Shown here: positions 1 through 7,906 of the stretch, in pieces
Layout of the letters: each line of letters opens with the position of its first letter
Position numbering within the stretch: position 1 is the first letter of the stretch
Source of the DNA: Sphingobacteriaceae bacterium
Lineage (GTDB): Bacteria; Bacteroidota; Bacteroidia; Sphingobacteriales; Sphingobacteriaceae
Direction: 5' to 3'
Length of the DNA stretch: 64,000 nucleotides
Assembly (NCBI GenBank): GCA_017745075.1
Contig: JAGIAD010000029.1
Span: forward strand, 806,001-870,000
The notes under the pieces: model-generated
Told to the model about the DNA's origin: nothing
Database searches by the model: none
Seen by the model: only the letters and a program-made list of their open reading frames with translations
Position numbers and translations under genes: made by a program

Positions 1-1
1 A

Positions 2-172
2 TCTTCAGGGATGCCCAGCAATACAAATTTTGAGCGGTCAGTTTTTAATCCTTCTATCGAGATCACTTCATGCCGGTAGGTATTAACCCTTTCGCCAAGT
101 TTGATTTCGCCATCACGATGGAGAATTAAATGCTCAATGTCGCTTTGCGAAAGTATTTTAAGCTTATCCATG
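2..172 (-). CDS. Formimidoylglutamase-like protein (arginase family), 5' part only
   Basis: The first 57 codons of a gene that runs off the left edge. The ATG at 172-170 lies inside the end of hutI, whose stop is at 166-164, so the two genes overlap by 9 bases and are probably translationally coupled. The N-terminus reads MDKLKILSQSD..., followed by a RDGE.KLGE segment and ...KFVLLGIPED. In Bacteroidota this arrangement precedes the arginase-fold domain of formimidoylglutamase-like proteins; the LLGIPED strand is the first core strand of the fold. Its position right after hutI in a histidine-degradation operon fits the next step, hydrolysis of N-formimino-glutamate. The metal-binding residues lie outside the window, so agmatinase or another ureohydrolase cannot be excluded. 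Confidence 0.72.
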
Positions 173-1402
173 ATAAATCTCACCGTTTAAAATCACCGTA
201 TCTACCTGGCTTTCACCAAAACTATACGGTAAATAGGCTATAGAAGGCATAGGTTTTGTAATAAATAAATTTGCTTTTTTCCCAACGGCAATGCTCCCAT
301 AATTATCGCTTAGCTCCATTGCTGCCGCACCGTTTAAAGTGGCTGCATTGATGGCCTGCTCTGGAAACATTTTCATTTTAATACAGCCCAACGATACCAC
401 AAAATTCATATTCCCTGAAGGTGTTGAGCCCGGATTGTAATCGGTAGCCAAAGCCACAGGCAAATCGGCTTTAATAAAGCTTTTAGCATCTGCAAATGGT
501 ATACTCAAGTAAAACGAACACGAGGGCAATAATGTTACAATGGTATCGGCATTTCTTAATGTCTCAATGGTTTCGGGGTTACTTTCTTCCAAATGATCGA
601 CCGAAATGGCTTTATTTTTAACCGCAACCTCAATAGCACCCGAAACAGAAAGCTGGTTGGCGTGTATTTTGGGCTTTAACCCATATTTTGCCCCAGCTTT
701 GAGTATCTGATCGGTTTCTTCTACCGAGAAAAACCCTTTTTCACAGAAAGCATCGATATAATCGGCCAGGTTTTCTTCTGCTATGCGGGGCAGCATTTTA
801 TCAATGATTAAGTTGATATAACCCTGGTGATCATTCTTAAATTCAGCCGGAAAAGCGTGTGCAGCCAAAAAAGTGGCTTTTATCGGAATTGGAAAATGAG
901 CTTTCAACCTGCTGATCACCCGGAGCATTTTAATTTCACTTTCGGTAGTTAAGCCGTAACCACTTTTTATTTCGACTGCCCCTGTTCCCTGCAGAATCAT
1001 TTGTTTCAACCTAACCGCAGCGCTTTCAAACAACTCGTCTTCTGTTGCTTTTTGAAGTTTATTGGCCGAATTCAGAATCCCACCACCTGCAGCGGCAATT
1101 TCTTCGTAGGTTTTTCCCTGTATTTTCATCGAAAATTCTTCCTCTCGCGAGGCCGCAAAAACAATATGAGTATGGCTGTCGCACCATGAGGGGAAAACAT
1201 AACGACCTTCGGCGTTGTAAGATGGAAGATGTGCAATGGTAGATGGAAAACGCTTCATCTCACCAAAATCTTTTATCAGGCCATCTTCTATTAAAATCCA
1301 GGCATTTTCAAGCACAGGCAAATGATCCAGTTCGCCGCCGCGAAGCACTAATTTATCTTTAGGATGAAGACCTACAAGGCCTTTTATATTTGTGATCAGC
1401 AT
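164..1402 (-). CDS. hutI: Imidazolonepropionase
   Basis: Cytoplasmic amidohydrolase that opens 4-imidazolone-5-propionate to N-formimino-L-glutamate in histidine catabolism. At 412 aa it has normal length. The metal-dependent amidohydrolase signature is visible: the HxH motif in WCDSHTHIVFA near residue 78, AIEIKSGYGL-type substrate-loop residues (VEIKSGYGL, about 143-151), KIHANQLS near residue 245, DHLEE near 273, and ALATDYNPGSTPSGNM with the catalytic-region aspartate near residue 322. The next operon gene starts inside its stop codon region. The opposite-strand reading frames here are only shadows of this gene. Confidence 0.96.
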   Translation of the reverse strand: MLITNIKGLVGLHPKDKLVLRGGELDHLPVLENAWILIEDGLIKDFGEMKRFPSTIAHLPSYNAEGRYVFPSWCDSHTHIVFAASREEEFSMKIQGKTYEEIAAAGGGILNSANKLQKATEDELFESAAVRLKQMILQGTGAVEIKSGYGLTTESEIKMLRVISRLKAHFPIPIKATFLAAHAFPAEFKNDHQGYINLIIDKMLPRIAEENLADYIDAFCEKGFFSVEETDQILKAGAKYGLKPKIHANQLSVSGAIEVAVKNKAISVDHLEESNPETIETLRNADTIVTLLPSCSFYLSIPFADAKSFIKADLPVALATDYNPGSTPSGNMNFVVSLGCIKMKMFPEQAINAATLNGAAAMELSDNYGSIAVGKKANLFITKPMPSIAYLPYSFGESQVDTVILNGEIYHG

Positions 1403-1479
1403 TTCTCTAAAGGTTTAATTGTTCAAATGTTATAAATTGGTTAGTTGATTGGGTACTGTTAATCGATTAACCCAAAAAC

Positions 1480-2247
1480 CTAATCTATTTCCAAAAGCAC
1501 CGGGCAGTGATCCGAATGCACGGCATCGGGTAAAATTCTTACATTTTTCAGCCGGTTCTCCATAGGCCTTGTAGCCAGATGGTAATCGATACGCCAACCC
1601 AGGTTCTTCCCTCTTGATCCGGCCCTGTAACTCCACCAGGTATAATGATGCGGATCCTTATTAAAATGACGGAAAGTATCGATAAAACCATTATCCAAAA
1701 ATAACTGCATCCATTCTCTTTCTTCAGGTAAAAACCCGGAAGAATTGGCGTTTGATTTTGGATTATGGATGTCAATAGCAGTATGGCAGATGTTATAATC
1801 GCCGCTCACAATCAAATTGGGATATGTTTTACGCAATTCGCCTATATACTCATCAAAAAACCGCATAAACTCATATTTTTTCACCTGCCTTTCATCTCCG
1901 CTCGATCCGGATGGCATATATAAGCTCATTAAGGAAAAATTGTCAAAATCAGCCCTTAAAATCCGGCCTTCTTTATCGATCCATTCTTCACCGCAGCCAA
2001 ATTCTACATGGTTAGGTTTAATTTTGGATAAAATGGCTACGCCGCTATATCCTTTTTTTTCTGCCGGGAACCAATAATGATGATAACCCAATTGCTCAAT
2101 CAGTGCCGTAATTTCGGGGATTTGTGAAGGCAGTGCCTTTACTTCCTGCAAACAGACCATATCAGCATTTGTAGCCTGCAACCAGCCAAAAAAGTTTTTA
2201 GTGCTTGCTGCCCTAATGCCGTTTACGTTATAGGAAATAATCTTCAT
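1480..2247 (-). CDS. xth: Exodeoxyribonuclease III (AP endonuclease)
   Basis: ExoA/ExoIII-type nuclease of base-excision repair that cleaves 5' of abasic sites. At 255 aa it is full length for the family. The endonuclease/exonuclease/phosphatase fold residues are present: YNVNGIRA (Asn7), CLQEVK (metal-binding Glu), SGDYNICH (Asp and Asn of the GDxN motif), WRIDYHLA (Asp) and the C-terminal SDHCPV Asp-His pair. It lies upstream of hutI on the same strand with a 77-bp gap, so it is probably a separate unit. The start MKIISYNVNGIR is the conserved family N-terminus. Confidence 0.96.
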   Translation of the reverse strand: MKIISYNVNGIRAASTKNFFGWLQATNADMVCLQEVKALPSQIPEITALIEQLGYHHYWFPAEKKGYSGVAILSKIKPNHVEFGCGEEWIDKEGRILRADFDNFSLMSLYMPSGSSGDERQVKKYEFMRFFDEYIGELRKTYPNLIVSGDYNICHTAIDIHNPKSNANSSGFLPEEREWMQLFLDNGFIDTFRHFNKDPHHYTWWSYRAGSRGKNLGWRIDYHLATRPMENRLKNVRILPDAVHSDHCPVLLEID

Positions 2248-2335
2248 TCAGTAAATTTCAGTTGTTGTGGGCGGTAAATTTAGAAATTAATTGAATAAAT
2301 GCTTAGTAATTCAATTAGTGATATTTATTTGCGAT

Positions 2336-2419
2336 CGTCATCTCGACTGTAACACAGTGGAATGGAGAGATCTGCCTCCATAGATCCCTCGACTACGTTA
2401 CACTCCGCTCGGAATTACG
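2336..2419. repeat. REP-like inverted repeat, family B (composite)
   Basis: Starts CGTCATCTCGACTG and ends GGAATTACG. The inner part contains GGAGAGATCT and later AGATCCCTCGACTACG, two related half-elements in inverted arrangement. Related copies occur at 14649-14732, 45927-45965 and 58915-58951. It occupies the spacer between xth and the cyclophilin gene. Confidence 0.7.
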
Positions 2420-2430
2420 ATTATCTTTGA

Positions 2431-3129
2431 TTAACCAAGTAATAGTTGCTTTTCCAATTTTTTCGCTTCTCTTCTTTTTAAGACCGTAATCTCCATTTTT
2501 ACATCCTGTTTTGGGCGGTTGTTTTTATCGGTTGTCAAACCCGCTATTTTATCTACCATATCGAGGCCCATCACGATTTCTCCATAAACGGTATAGTTAC
2601 GGTCTAAATGTGGGGTACCTCCAATCGTTTTATAAACCGCACGCTGCCATTCAGGAATTTTAAATTTTAGCCTTTTCTCTTCCAAACTGTTTAATTGCTG
2701 ATCGGTAAAAACCTTTCCCTGAACAAGGTAAAACTGGCTACCACTTGATGCTTTTGCCGGATTAACATCATCGCCTTCCCGTGCTGCTGCTAAAACGCCC
2801 TTTTTATGGAATAGACTATCATTAAATTCGGCAGGTATTGTATATTTTGGTCCACCATTGCCCAATAATGAGTCTGGTTTGGCATTCCTCGAGTCCGGAT
2901 CGCCCCCCTGTATCATAAAATCTTTGATTACTCGGTGAAATAAAAGCTCGCTATAATAACCTCCTTTAACTAATTTTAAAAAATTATCGCGGTGTAAAGG
3001 CGTTTGGTTATACAGCTTAACAATGCATTCGCCAAACTCGGTTTTAATGCGCACATATTGATTTTTAGGCTTCGCAGCAAGGGCAGAAAGTACTGAAAAA
3101 GTGCAAAGGAATAATAATATTTTCTTCAT
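2431..3129 (-). CDS. Secreted peptidylprolyl isomerase (cyclophilin type)
   Basis: Catalyses cis-trans isomerisation of prolyl bonds during folding of exported proteins. It is 232 aa. Residues 1-19 (MKKILLFLCTFSVLSALAA) form a Sec signal peptide, so the mature enzyme is periplasmic. Cyclophilin core motifs are LFHRVIKDFMIQGGDP (catalytic Arg and the Phe/Met pocket), SSGSQFYLVQG, and YTVYGEIVMGLDMVDKIA. A charged insertion (LEEKRLKFKIPEWQ..., about 150-175) before the last strands is usual in Bacteroidota versions. The gene is single, with a REP-like spacer downstream and a divergent gene upstream. Confidence 0.93.
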   Translation of the reverse strand: MKKILLFLCTFSVLSALAAKPKNQYVRIKTEFGECIVKLYNQTPLHRDNFLKLVKGGYYSELLFHRVIKDFMIQGGDPDSRNAKPDSLLGNGGPKYTIPAEFNDSLFHKKGVLAAAREGDDVNPAKASSGSQFYLVQGKVFTDQQLNSLEEKRLKFKIPEWQRAVYKTIGGTPHLDRNYTVYGEIVMGLDMVDKIAGLTTDKNNRPKQDVKMEITVLKRREAKKLEKQLLLG

Positions 3130-3210
3130 CTAATTGGTGTTTGAGGCTAAATTAAGCTAAAAAATGAAATTCAGTAAAGAAATAGCTGCGTTATTCGATA
3201 ATTTTTGTTT

Positions 3211-3218
3211 TACCTTTG
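3211..3218 (+). promoter_or_regulatory. Candidate -7 promoter element (TACCTTTG) for the metal cluster
   Basis: TACCTTTG matches the Bacteroidota -7 consensus TAnnTTTG exactly. There is no clean TTG at the -33 position; a TTA lies 17 bases upstream. The element is only 5 bases before the chosen ATG at 3224, so a transcript starting the usual few bases downstream would be leaderless or nearly so. Confidence 0.5.
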
Positions 3219-3223
3219 TAGTG

Positions 3224-3625
3224 ATGAAGTTAAAACAAAAAATAGCACTTTCTTTGGCTGTATTTTATGCAGTTAGTGTTATGGGTTTGGCTTTAAGTCT
3301 CCATTTTTGTGGTGGTAAACTCGAAAACGTTAAACTTTTTAGCAATGAGTCTTCATGCAAATTCTGCAAGGATATTCCTGCTGCAAAGAAAGACGATGGT
3401 TGCTGTAAAAACACAAAGGTAACCGTTAAGGTTAAAGATAGCCATCAGGCGGGGGCACAAATACAGCTGCCAAAGCTCTTCTCTGTCCAGCTTTTTCTCC
3501 ACCCGCCGGTTTTAGCGTTTTTAACCAATATTACCCCAAAATTTTTCAGTAATATTCCAAATAAAGCTCCGCCCCTCTCCACGCGGGTTGCTTTGCATAT
3601 TTTCAATTGTATTTTTAGGAATTAG
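3224..3625 (+). CDS. HYC_CC_PP family protein
   Basis: A 133-aa small protein with an N-terminal signal or anchor segment (IALSLAVFYAVSVMGLALSL) followed by the motif LHFCGG (His27, Cys29), a CKFCKD pair, DDGCCK, and a C-terminal KAPPLSTRVALHIFNCIFRN tail. The order HxC, CC, PP names a small Bacteroidota family of unknown function that usually sits beside heavy-metal genes. The cysteine and histidine content suggests metal binding at the membrane, but this is inference. I chose the ATG at 3224. A longer frame from 3164 would place the promoter element TACCTTTG inside the gene and put non-signal-like sequence before the signal peptide. It is the first gene of a plus-strand metal cluster extending to 6160. 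Confidence 0.8.
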   Translation: MKLKQKIALSLAVFYAVSVMGLALSLHFCGGKLENVKLFSNESSCKFCKDIPAAKKDDGCCKNTKVTVKVKDSHQAGAQIQLPKLFSVQLFLHPPVLAFLTNITPKFFSNIPNKAPPLSTRVALHIFNCIFRN

Positions 3626-3640
3626 GATTCTTTTAATCCC

Positions 3641-3665
3641 GTCATGCTGAACTCGTTTCAGCATC
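3641..3665. repeat. REP-like hairpin, family D
   Basis: GTCATGCTGAA-n5-TTCAGCATC: perfect 8-bp arms ATGCTGAA/TTCAGCAT around a 5-base loop. The same arms recur at 49003-49023 and 52754-52774. Confidence 0.75.
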
Positions 3666-3736
3666 TATTTTGCTATATAAGCTCTGAAATAAATGCAGAG
3701 CGGCAATGGCTTCAATTTATTCTAATTCAAAAAATC

Positions 3737-4273
3737 ATGAAAGCAATAAAAATATTCAGCATCATTATGCTATTCTTCGCCGTTAATGTTTCGGCACAAC
3801 AAATATCTACAGCCGATTTGCAGGTAACCGGTTTAACCTGCTCGATGTGCTCAAACGCTACTCAAAAATCTTTAGAAACTTTAAATTTCATCAGCAGTAT
3901 AAAACCCGATTTAAATAAAAACGTATTCGTTTTAACCTTTAAAAAAGATGCAAATGTTAATCTTGATCAAGTTCGCAGAAAAGTTCAGGATGCCGGTTTT
4001 TCAGTAGGCGGACTAACAGTTGTCTTCAATTTTAATGATGTAAAAGTAGACGATAAGGGCCAGGCTGTTGTTAATGGCAATGTGTACCGTTTTGTAAATG
4101 TAAAAGGTAAAACGCTTAGTGGTGCCGTAAAAGCCAGTGTGGTAGATAAAGATTTCATTTCTGGTTCGGCATTTAAAAAACAGGCAGCAACAGCAAATTC
4201 TGATGCTTATGCAAGTGGCACAGGCGTTGTAAACGGTAAAAAGACCCGTATTTATCACTTAGTTCTTTCTTAA
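3737..4273 (+). CDS. Secreted heavy-metal-associated (HMA) domain protein
   Basis: A 178-aa exported protein: signal peptide about 1-20 (IKIFSIIMLFFAVNVSA|QQ), then an HMA/copper-chaperone-like fold with the metal site GLTCSMCSNATQKSL (Cys35 and Cys38). It probably binds Cu(I) or a similar soft metal in the periplasm. The C-terminal half (about 105-178) is a separate small domain with no motif that I recognise. I chose the ATG at 3737; a longer frame from 3644 would read through the family D repeat. It is followed one base after its stop by the outer-membrane protein gene, so the two are co-transcribed. Confidence 0.87.
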   Translation: MKAIKIFSIIMLFFAVNVSAQQISTADLQVTGLTCSMCSNATQKSLETLNFISSIKPDLNKNVFVLTFKKDANVNLDQVRRKVQDAGFSVGGLTVVFNFNDVKVDDKGQAVVNGNVYRFVNVKGKTLSGAVKASVVDKDFISGSAFKKQAATANSDAYASGTGVVNGKKTRIYHLVLS

Positions 4274-4274
4274 G

Positions 4275-5087
4275 ATGAAGCAGATATTAGTATTGGCACT
4301 GATGCTTATCGGTGTTTATAACACTGTTGCTGCACAAGAATTATACGTATTTACAGAGCCGGCAAGCAATATGCCTACCAAATCAATCGGCGTGAGGATA
4401 ACAAACGAGGGCATGTTCAATTATCCTGGTTATGTAAGCCGCACTATTCCGGAAGTGATGATCGGGTTCAATAAAAACCTGATGATGCATGCACAGGCTT
4501 TTTTATCTGACATGGATAAAAAATACCGTTTAGAAGGAGGTAGTTTATACGCCAAGTACCGCTTCTTATCGCTGGATGAAGCGCATAGCCATTTCAGGGC
4601 ATCGGCCTTTGGAAGGGTAAGTACCAGCAAAAGGCCAACGTATACCAGGGACATTAACCTTGAGGGCGACAACAGCGGCGTACAGGGTGGATTGATTTTC
4701 ACTCAGCTTCTGCATAAACTGGCATTATCATCAACCTTGGGTTATGCACATGCTTTCGAAAACAGCGACAGGCAAATTGCTGGAATGCCACAGCCAAAGA
4801 ATATGCTATCGTATAGCTTATCGTCGGGTTATTTGGTCTTACCAGTGGTTTATAAGGACTACAAGCAGCCAAATTTTAATGTGTACCTTGAATTGCTGGG
4901 AAAAACGGATCCGAGCAGCGGTCAATCTTATCTGGATATCGCGCCAGCTGTGCAAATGATTATAAATAGCAAAACCCGTATTGATTTTGGCTATCGTTTT
5001 CAGGTTGCCGGAAGTATGACTGGCCGTTATACCAAAAACATGTACCTTTTAAGGGCAGAATTCAACTTTTTTAACGTATTAAAATAG
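4275..5087 (+). CDS. Putative outer-membrane beta-barrel protein in metal cluster
   Basis: A 270-aa protein with a signal peptide (MKQILVLALMLIGVYNTVAAQ) and alternating hydrophobic/polar strands ending in an aromatic-rich C-terminus (RAEFNFFNVLK), typical of small outer-membrane barrels. No catalytic motif is visible. It lies one base after the HMA gene and 9 bases before the DUF3347 gene, which implies a shared role in metal sensing or transport at the outer membrane. I do not recognise a characterised family member. Confidence 0.7.
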   Translation: MKQILVLALMLIGVYNTVAAQELYVFTEPASNMPTKSIGVRITNEGMFNYPGYVSRTIPEVMIGFNKNLMMHAQAFLSDMDKKYRLEGGSLYAKYRFLSLDEAHSHFRASAFGRVSTSKRPTYTRDINLEGDNSGVQGGLIFTQLLHKLALSSTLGYAHAFENSDRQIAGMPQPKNMLSYSLSSGYLVLPVVYKDYKQPNFNVYLELLGKTDPSSGQSYLDIAPAVQMIINSKTRIDFGYRFQVAGSMTGRYTKNMYLLRAEFNFFNVLK

Positions 5088-5096
5088 AATCAACAG

Positions 5097-5600
5097 ATGA
5101 AAAAAATAATGATAATGATGGCTATAATTGCTATCGCTACTACTAAAAATACCTTTGCTCAAAGTAAAACTGATGCTGCTTTTAATCAGCTGCTCAATGC
5201 TTATTATGATGTTAAGAACGCGTTGGCTACAGATAAAAAAGACCTGGCAACAGAGAAAGTAAAAGTATTGTCGGCCAAAGCTGAGGCCATTCCCCACAAA
5301 GATCTTCCTGCAAAGCAGCACATGCTTTGGATGGAACAGGCTAAAATAATCAAAGCTAAAGCTGCCGAGCTTGCCGCCGGGAAAGATATCAAAGCCCAGC
5401 GCAAATCGTTCGAGGGGATTTCTTACGCAATGATTAAAACGGTGAAGAACATTAAATTCAATAATGCAACCGTTTATGTTCAACATTGCCCGATGGCGAA
5501 AGCGAGCTGGGTAAATGAAAAAGAAAACATCGAAAACCCATATTATGGAAGTATGATGTTTGATTGTGGTAGCGTTTCTGAAATCATAAAATCGAACTAA
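5097..5600 (+). CDS. DUF3347 domain-containing secreted protein
   Basis: A 167-aa periplasmic protein. The signal peptide ends near IAIATTKNTFA|Q. The following four-helix-like DUF3347 region (about 25-115) contains AFNQLLNAYYDVKNALATDK and ends in VYVQHCPMA, WVNEKENIENPYYGSMMFDCG. The conserved HCPMA...W...ENPYYG...C tail also appears at the end of CusB-like efflux adaptors in Bacteroidota and is thought to bind metal. Function is unproven; the neighbours support copper or related metal handling. The stop overlaps the next start by one base (TAATG). Confidence 0.87.
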   Translation: MKKIMIMMAIIAIATTKNTFAQSKTDAAFNQLLNAYYDVKNALATDKKDLATEKVKVLSAKAEAIPHKDLPAKQHMLWMEQAKIIKAKAAELAAGKDIKAQRKSFEGISYAMIKTVKNIKFNNATVYVQHCPMAKASWVNEKENIENPYYGSMMFDCGSVSEIIKSN

Positions 5601-6160
5601 TGGTACTGCATATCAAAAATATGGTATGCAACCGCTGTAAAATGGTGGTTAAGGCCGAGTTAGAAAAGCTCGGCTTTAAACCATTATTGGTTGAACTCGG
5701 CGAGGTTAGCCTGTCCGAAAACATTACCCGCGAGGATAAAATAAGGATATCAGAGCGCCTTATTCATTTTGGATTCGAATTGCTGGAAGATAAGAAAACC
5801 CAGATTTCCGAACAAATTAAAACCACCATTATCAATCTGGTACATTATTCCAAAGAGCCTTTAAAAATAAATCTCTCCGCTTACCTTAGTGAGCAGTTAA
5901 AGCTTGAATATACAAACTTAAGCAGCATTTTTTCGGAGATCGAAAACCAGACGATTGAGAAGTATTTCATTGCTCAAAAAATAGAAAAAGCAAAGGAAAT
6001 GCTTACTTATGGCGAACTTACCTTAAGCGAAATTGCCTACCAGCTAAATTACAGCAGTGTAGCACACCTGTCAGCACAATTTAAAAAAGTAACCGGAATT
6101 ACACCTTCGGTTTATAAAGCCGCATCGACAGACAGCAGGAAAACGCTTGATGAGGTTTGA
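5600..6160 (+). CDS. AraC-type regulator with an N-terminal CxxC (HMA-like) segment
   Basis: A 186-aa transcription factor in two parts. Residues 1-65 look like a minimal HMA domain (HIKNMVCNRCKMVV, Cys10 and Cys13). Residues about 95-175 form the double helix-turn-helix of the AraC family (IEKAKEMLTYGELTLSEIAYQLNYSSVAHLSAQFKKVTGITPSVYK). No other sensory domain is present, so direct sensing of a metal through the CxxC segment is the obvious inference. Its start codon overlaps the stop of the DUF3347 gene (TAATG), so it is the last gene of the cluster and probably controls it. Confidence 0.87.
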   Translation: MVLHIKNMVCNRCKMVVKAELEKLGFKPLLVELGEVSLSENITREDKIRISERLIHFGFELLEDKKTQISEQIKTTIINLVHYSKEPLKINLSAYLSEQLKLEYTNLSSIFSEIENQTIEKYFIAQKIEKAKEMLTYGELTLSEIAYQLNYSSVAHLSAQFKKVTGITPSVYKAASTDSRKTLDEV

Positions 6161-6345
6161 GGATGGAAAAAATGGAAGAGGTAAGATGGATGATGGAAAA
6201 CGGGGTAAGTTATGGTTAATGGTTAGATAGATCGTGGTTGATAGTCTACACCTATGAGCTATGAACCAAAAAACCATTAACCATTTAGCTATTCATCAAT
6301 TAACCAGTTTAAACAGTTAACCGATTAACCTATCGAAACAATTTC
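6161..6345. repeat. Degenerate short-word repeats in spacer
   Basis: The spacer after the AraC gene is built from near-repeats: GATGGAAAAAATGGAAGAGG, GATGGATGATGGAAAA, GGTTAATGG and later ACCATTAACC, AGTTAACCGATTAACC. Similar words appear at 40480-40665 and 61580-61610. No coding frame is credible here. Confidence 0.5.
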
Positions 6346-6381
6346 TTACCATAAGTCAAGACTGACCGGCTGATAATCAGC

Positions 6382-6389
6382 TATTTTTG
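6382..6389 (+). promoter_or_regulatory. Candidate -7 element (TATTTTTG) for the YceI gene
   Basis: TATTTTTG fits TAnnTTTG and lies 22 bases before the ATG at 6412. No TTG is seen at the expected -33 position. Confidence 0.4.
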
Positions 6390-6411
6390 TTCCTAAATAA
6401 AATCACCAGGT

Positions 6412-6984
6412 ATGAAAAAATTATTATTATTCATGATTGCTGCCTCAATCAGTGTGGCATCATTTGCTCAAACCAGCTGGAAAATAGATCCAATGCACTC
6501 GTTCGTAAACTTTTCGGTTAAGCACATGGGCATTTCTTTTGTTGATGGTTCATTCAAAAAATTCGATGGAACGGTTACTGCTGCTAAGCCAGATTTAACC
6601 GATGCTAAAATCAGCTTTACTGTTGATGTAAACAGCATTACCACAGGTGTTGAGATGAGAGATGGCCACCTTAAAACCGATGATTTCTTTAATGCTGAAA
6701 AATTTCCTGCCATGAAATTCGAAAGCACTTCTTTCAAAAAATTAAGTGGTAATAATTATGAATTAAGTGGCAAATTAACTATCCGCGACGTAACCAAAGA
6801 TGTAAAATTTGCTGTTGTTTATGGCGGTACAGCCAAAGATCAACAAGGCAACACCAAAGCTGGTTTTGGTGCAACTACAACCATTAACCGTTTAGATTAT
6901 AATATTAAATATGATCCAACCGGAGCAGGTGTTGCAAAAGATGTTGCTATTAAATTAAATCTGGAATTTGTTCAGGGAAAATAA
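6412..6984 (+). CDS. YceI family lipocalin-like periplasmic protein
   Basis: A 190-aa exported protein: signal peptide 1-19 (LLLFMIAASISVASFA|Q), then the YceI barrel with the diagnostic start WKIDPMHSFVNFSVKHMGIS, GSFKKFDGTV, DGHLKTDDFFNAEKFPAMKFEST, and LTIRDVTKDVKF. YceI proteins bind isoprenoid-like lipids in a beta-barrel and are often stress-induced. The ligand here is unknown. It is separated from the metal cluster by a repeat-rich spacer and has its own candidate promoter. Confidence 0.93.
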   Translation: MKKLLLFMIAASISVASFAQTSWKIDPMHSFVNFSVKHMGISFVDGSFKKFDGTVTAAKPDLTDAKISFTVDVNSITTGVEMRDGHLKTDDFFNAEKFPAMKFESTSFKKLSGNNYELSGKLTIRDVTKDVKFAVVYGGTAKDQQGNTKAGFGATTTINRLDYNIKYDPTGAGVAKDVAIKLNLEFVQGK

Positions 6985-6993
6985 AATCAAAAT

Positions 6994-7059
6994 CGTCATT
7001 CCGGGCTTGTCCCGGAATCTTTCGTTTTAGATAGATCCTGAAACAAGTTCAGGATGACG
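6994..7059. repeat. Composite REP-like element (two hairpins)
   Basis: Two adjacent hairpins, ATTCCGGG/CCCGGAAT and ATCCTGAA/TTCAGGAT, bounded outside by CGTCA and TGACG. It fills the spacer between the YceI gene and the dioxygenase gene. Confidence 0.75.
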
Positions 7060-7081
7060 GTTTAATATAAATTAAAATACC

Positions 7082-7906
7082 ATGTCTGCACTATCTCAAT
7101 TCAGAAACTTTACTCAACGCCTGCCTCAAACAGATTTAATGCCAACGCTTTTTATTGGCCATGGCTCACCAATGAACGGCATCGAAAACAATGAGTTTAG
7201 TGAGAGCTGGACAGATTTGGCCAGGCATATCCCTGTTCCGAAGGCAGTTTTGGTTGTATCGGCACATTGGTACACTCATGGCACTTTTGTAACTGCGATT
7301 GATTTCCCGAGCACCATCCACGATTTTGGTGGTTTCCCGCAGGCACTTTTCGATGTTCAGTATCCTGCACCGGGCGATCCGGCACTGGCTGCAGAAATAC
7401 CCGGTTTAATCCACTCAACACCTGTTGGTTTGGACCATGACTGGGGCCTGGATCATGGCACGTGGACAGTGGTTAGACATATGTATCCTGATGCCGATAT
7501 TCCGGTTTTACAATTGAGTATCGATTATACCAAATCGCCGGCACAACATTATGAAATTGCCAAAGAAATTTATGCGCTCCGCAAAAAAGGCGTATTGGTT
7601 ATCGGCAGTGGTAATATGGTGCATAACCTACGTATGCTGAGCTGGGAAATGATTAACGGAGGCGGTTACGATTGGACAATTGAAATGAACGATAAATTCA
7701 AAAATTTAATTGCAAATGGCGATCACATCCCTTTAATCAATTACCGCAACCTTGGCAGCGACGCAATGCTGGCCATTCCTACTCCGGAGCATTATTTGCC
7801 GCTGATTTATACCCTTGGAATGAAAAACGACAAAGATGAGATTTCGTTTTTTAACGATAAGGCAGTGGGCGGATCGTTAACTATGACCTCTGTTCTGGTG
7901 GGGTAG
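7082..7906 (+). CDS. ygiD: 4,5-DOPA dioxygenase extradiol family protein
   Basis: A 274-aa class III extradiol (LigB-type) dioxygenase. Key residues are visible: LFIGHGSPMN (His of the zinc/iron site), SAHWYTHG (second His), HDFGGFPQALFDVQYPAPGDP, LDHDWGLDHGTWTVVRHMYP, and VIGSGNMVHNLR (third His). In other organisms the family opens L-DOPA at the 4,5 position, giving betalamic acid; the physiological substrate in Bacteroidota is not established. It is a single gene between repeat-bearing spacers, and the assigned product rests on family membership. Confidence 0.9.
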   Translation: MSALSQFRNFTQRLPQTDLMPTLFIGHGSPMNGIENNEFSESWTDLARHIPVPKAVLVVSAHWYTHGTFVTAIDFPSTIHDFGGFPQALFDVQYPAPGDPALAAEIPGLIHSTPVGLDHDWGLDHGTWTVVRHMYPDADIPVLQLSIDYTKSPAQHYEIAKEIYALRKKGVLVIGSGNMVHNLRMLSWEMINGGGYDWTIEMNDKFKNLIANGDHIPLINYRNLGSDAMLAIPTPEHYLPLIYTLGMKNDKDEISFFNDKAVGGSLTMTSVLVG

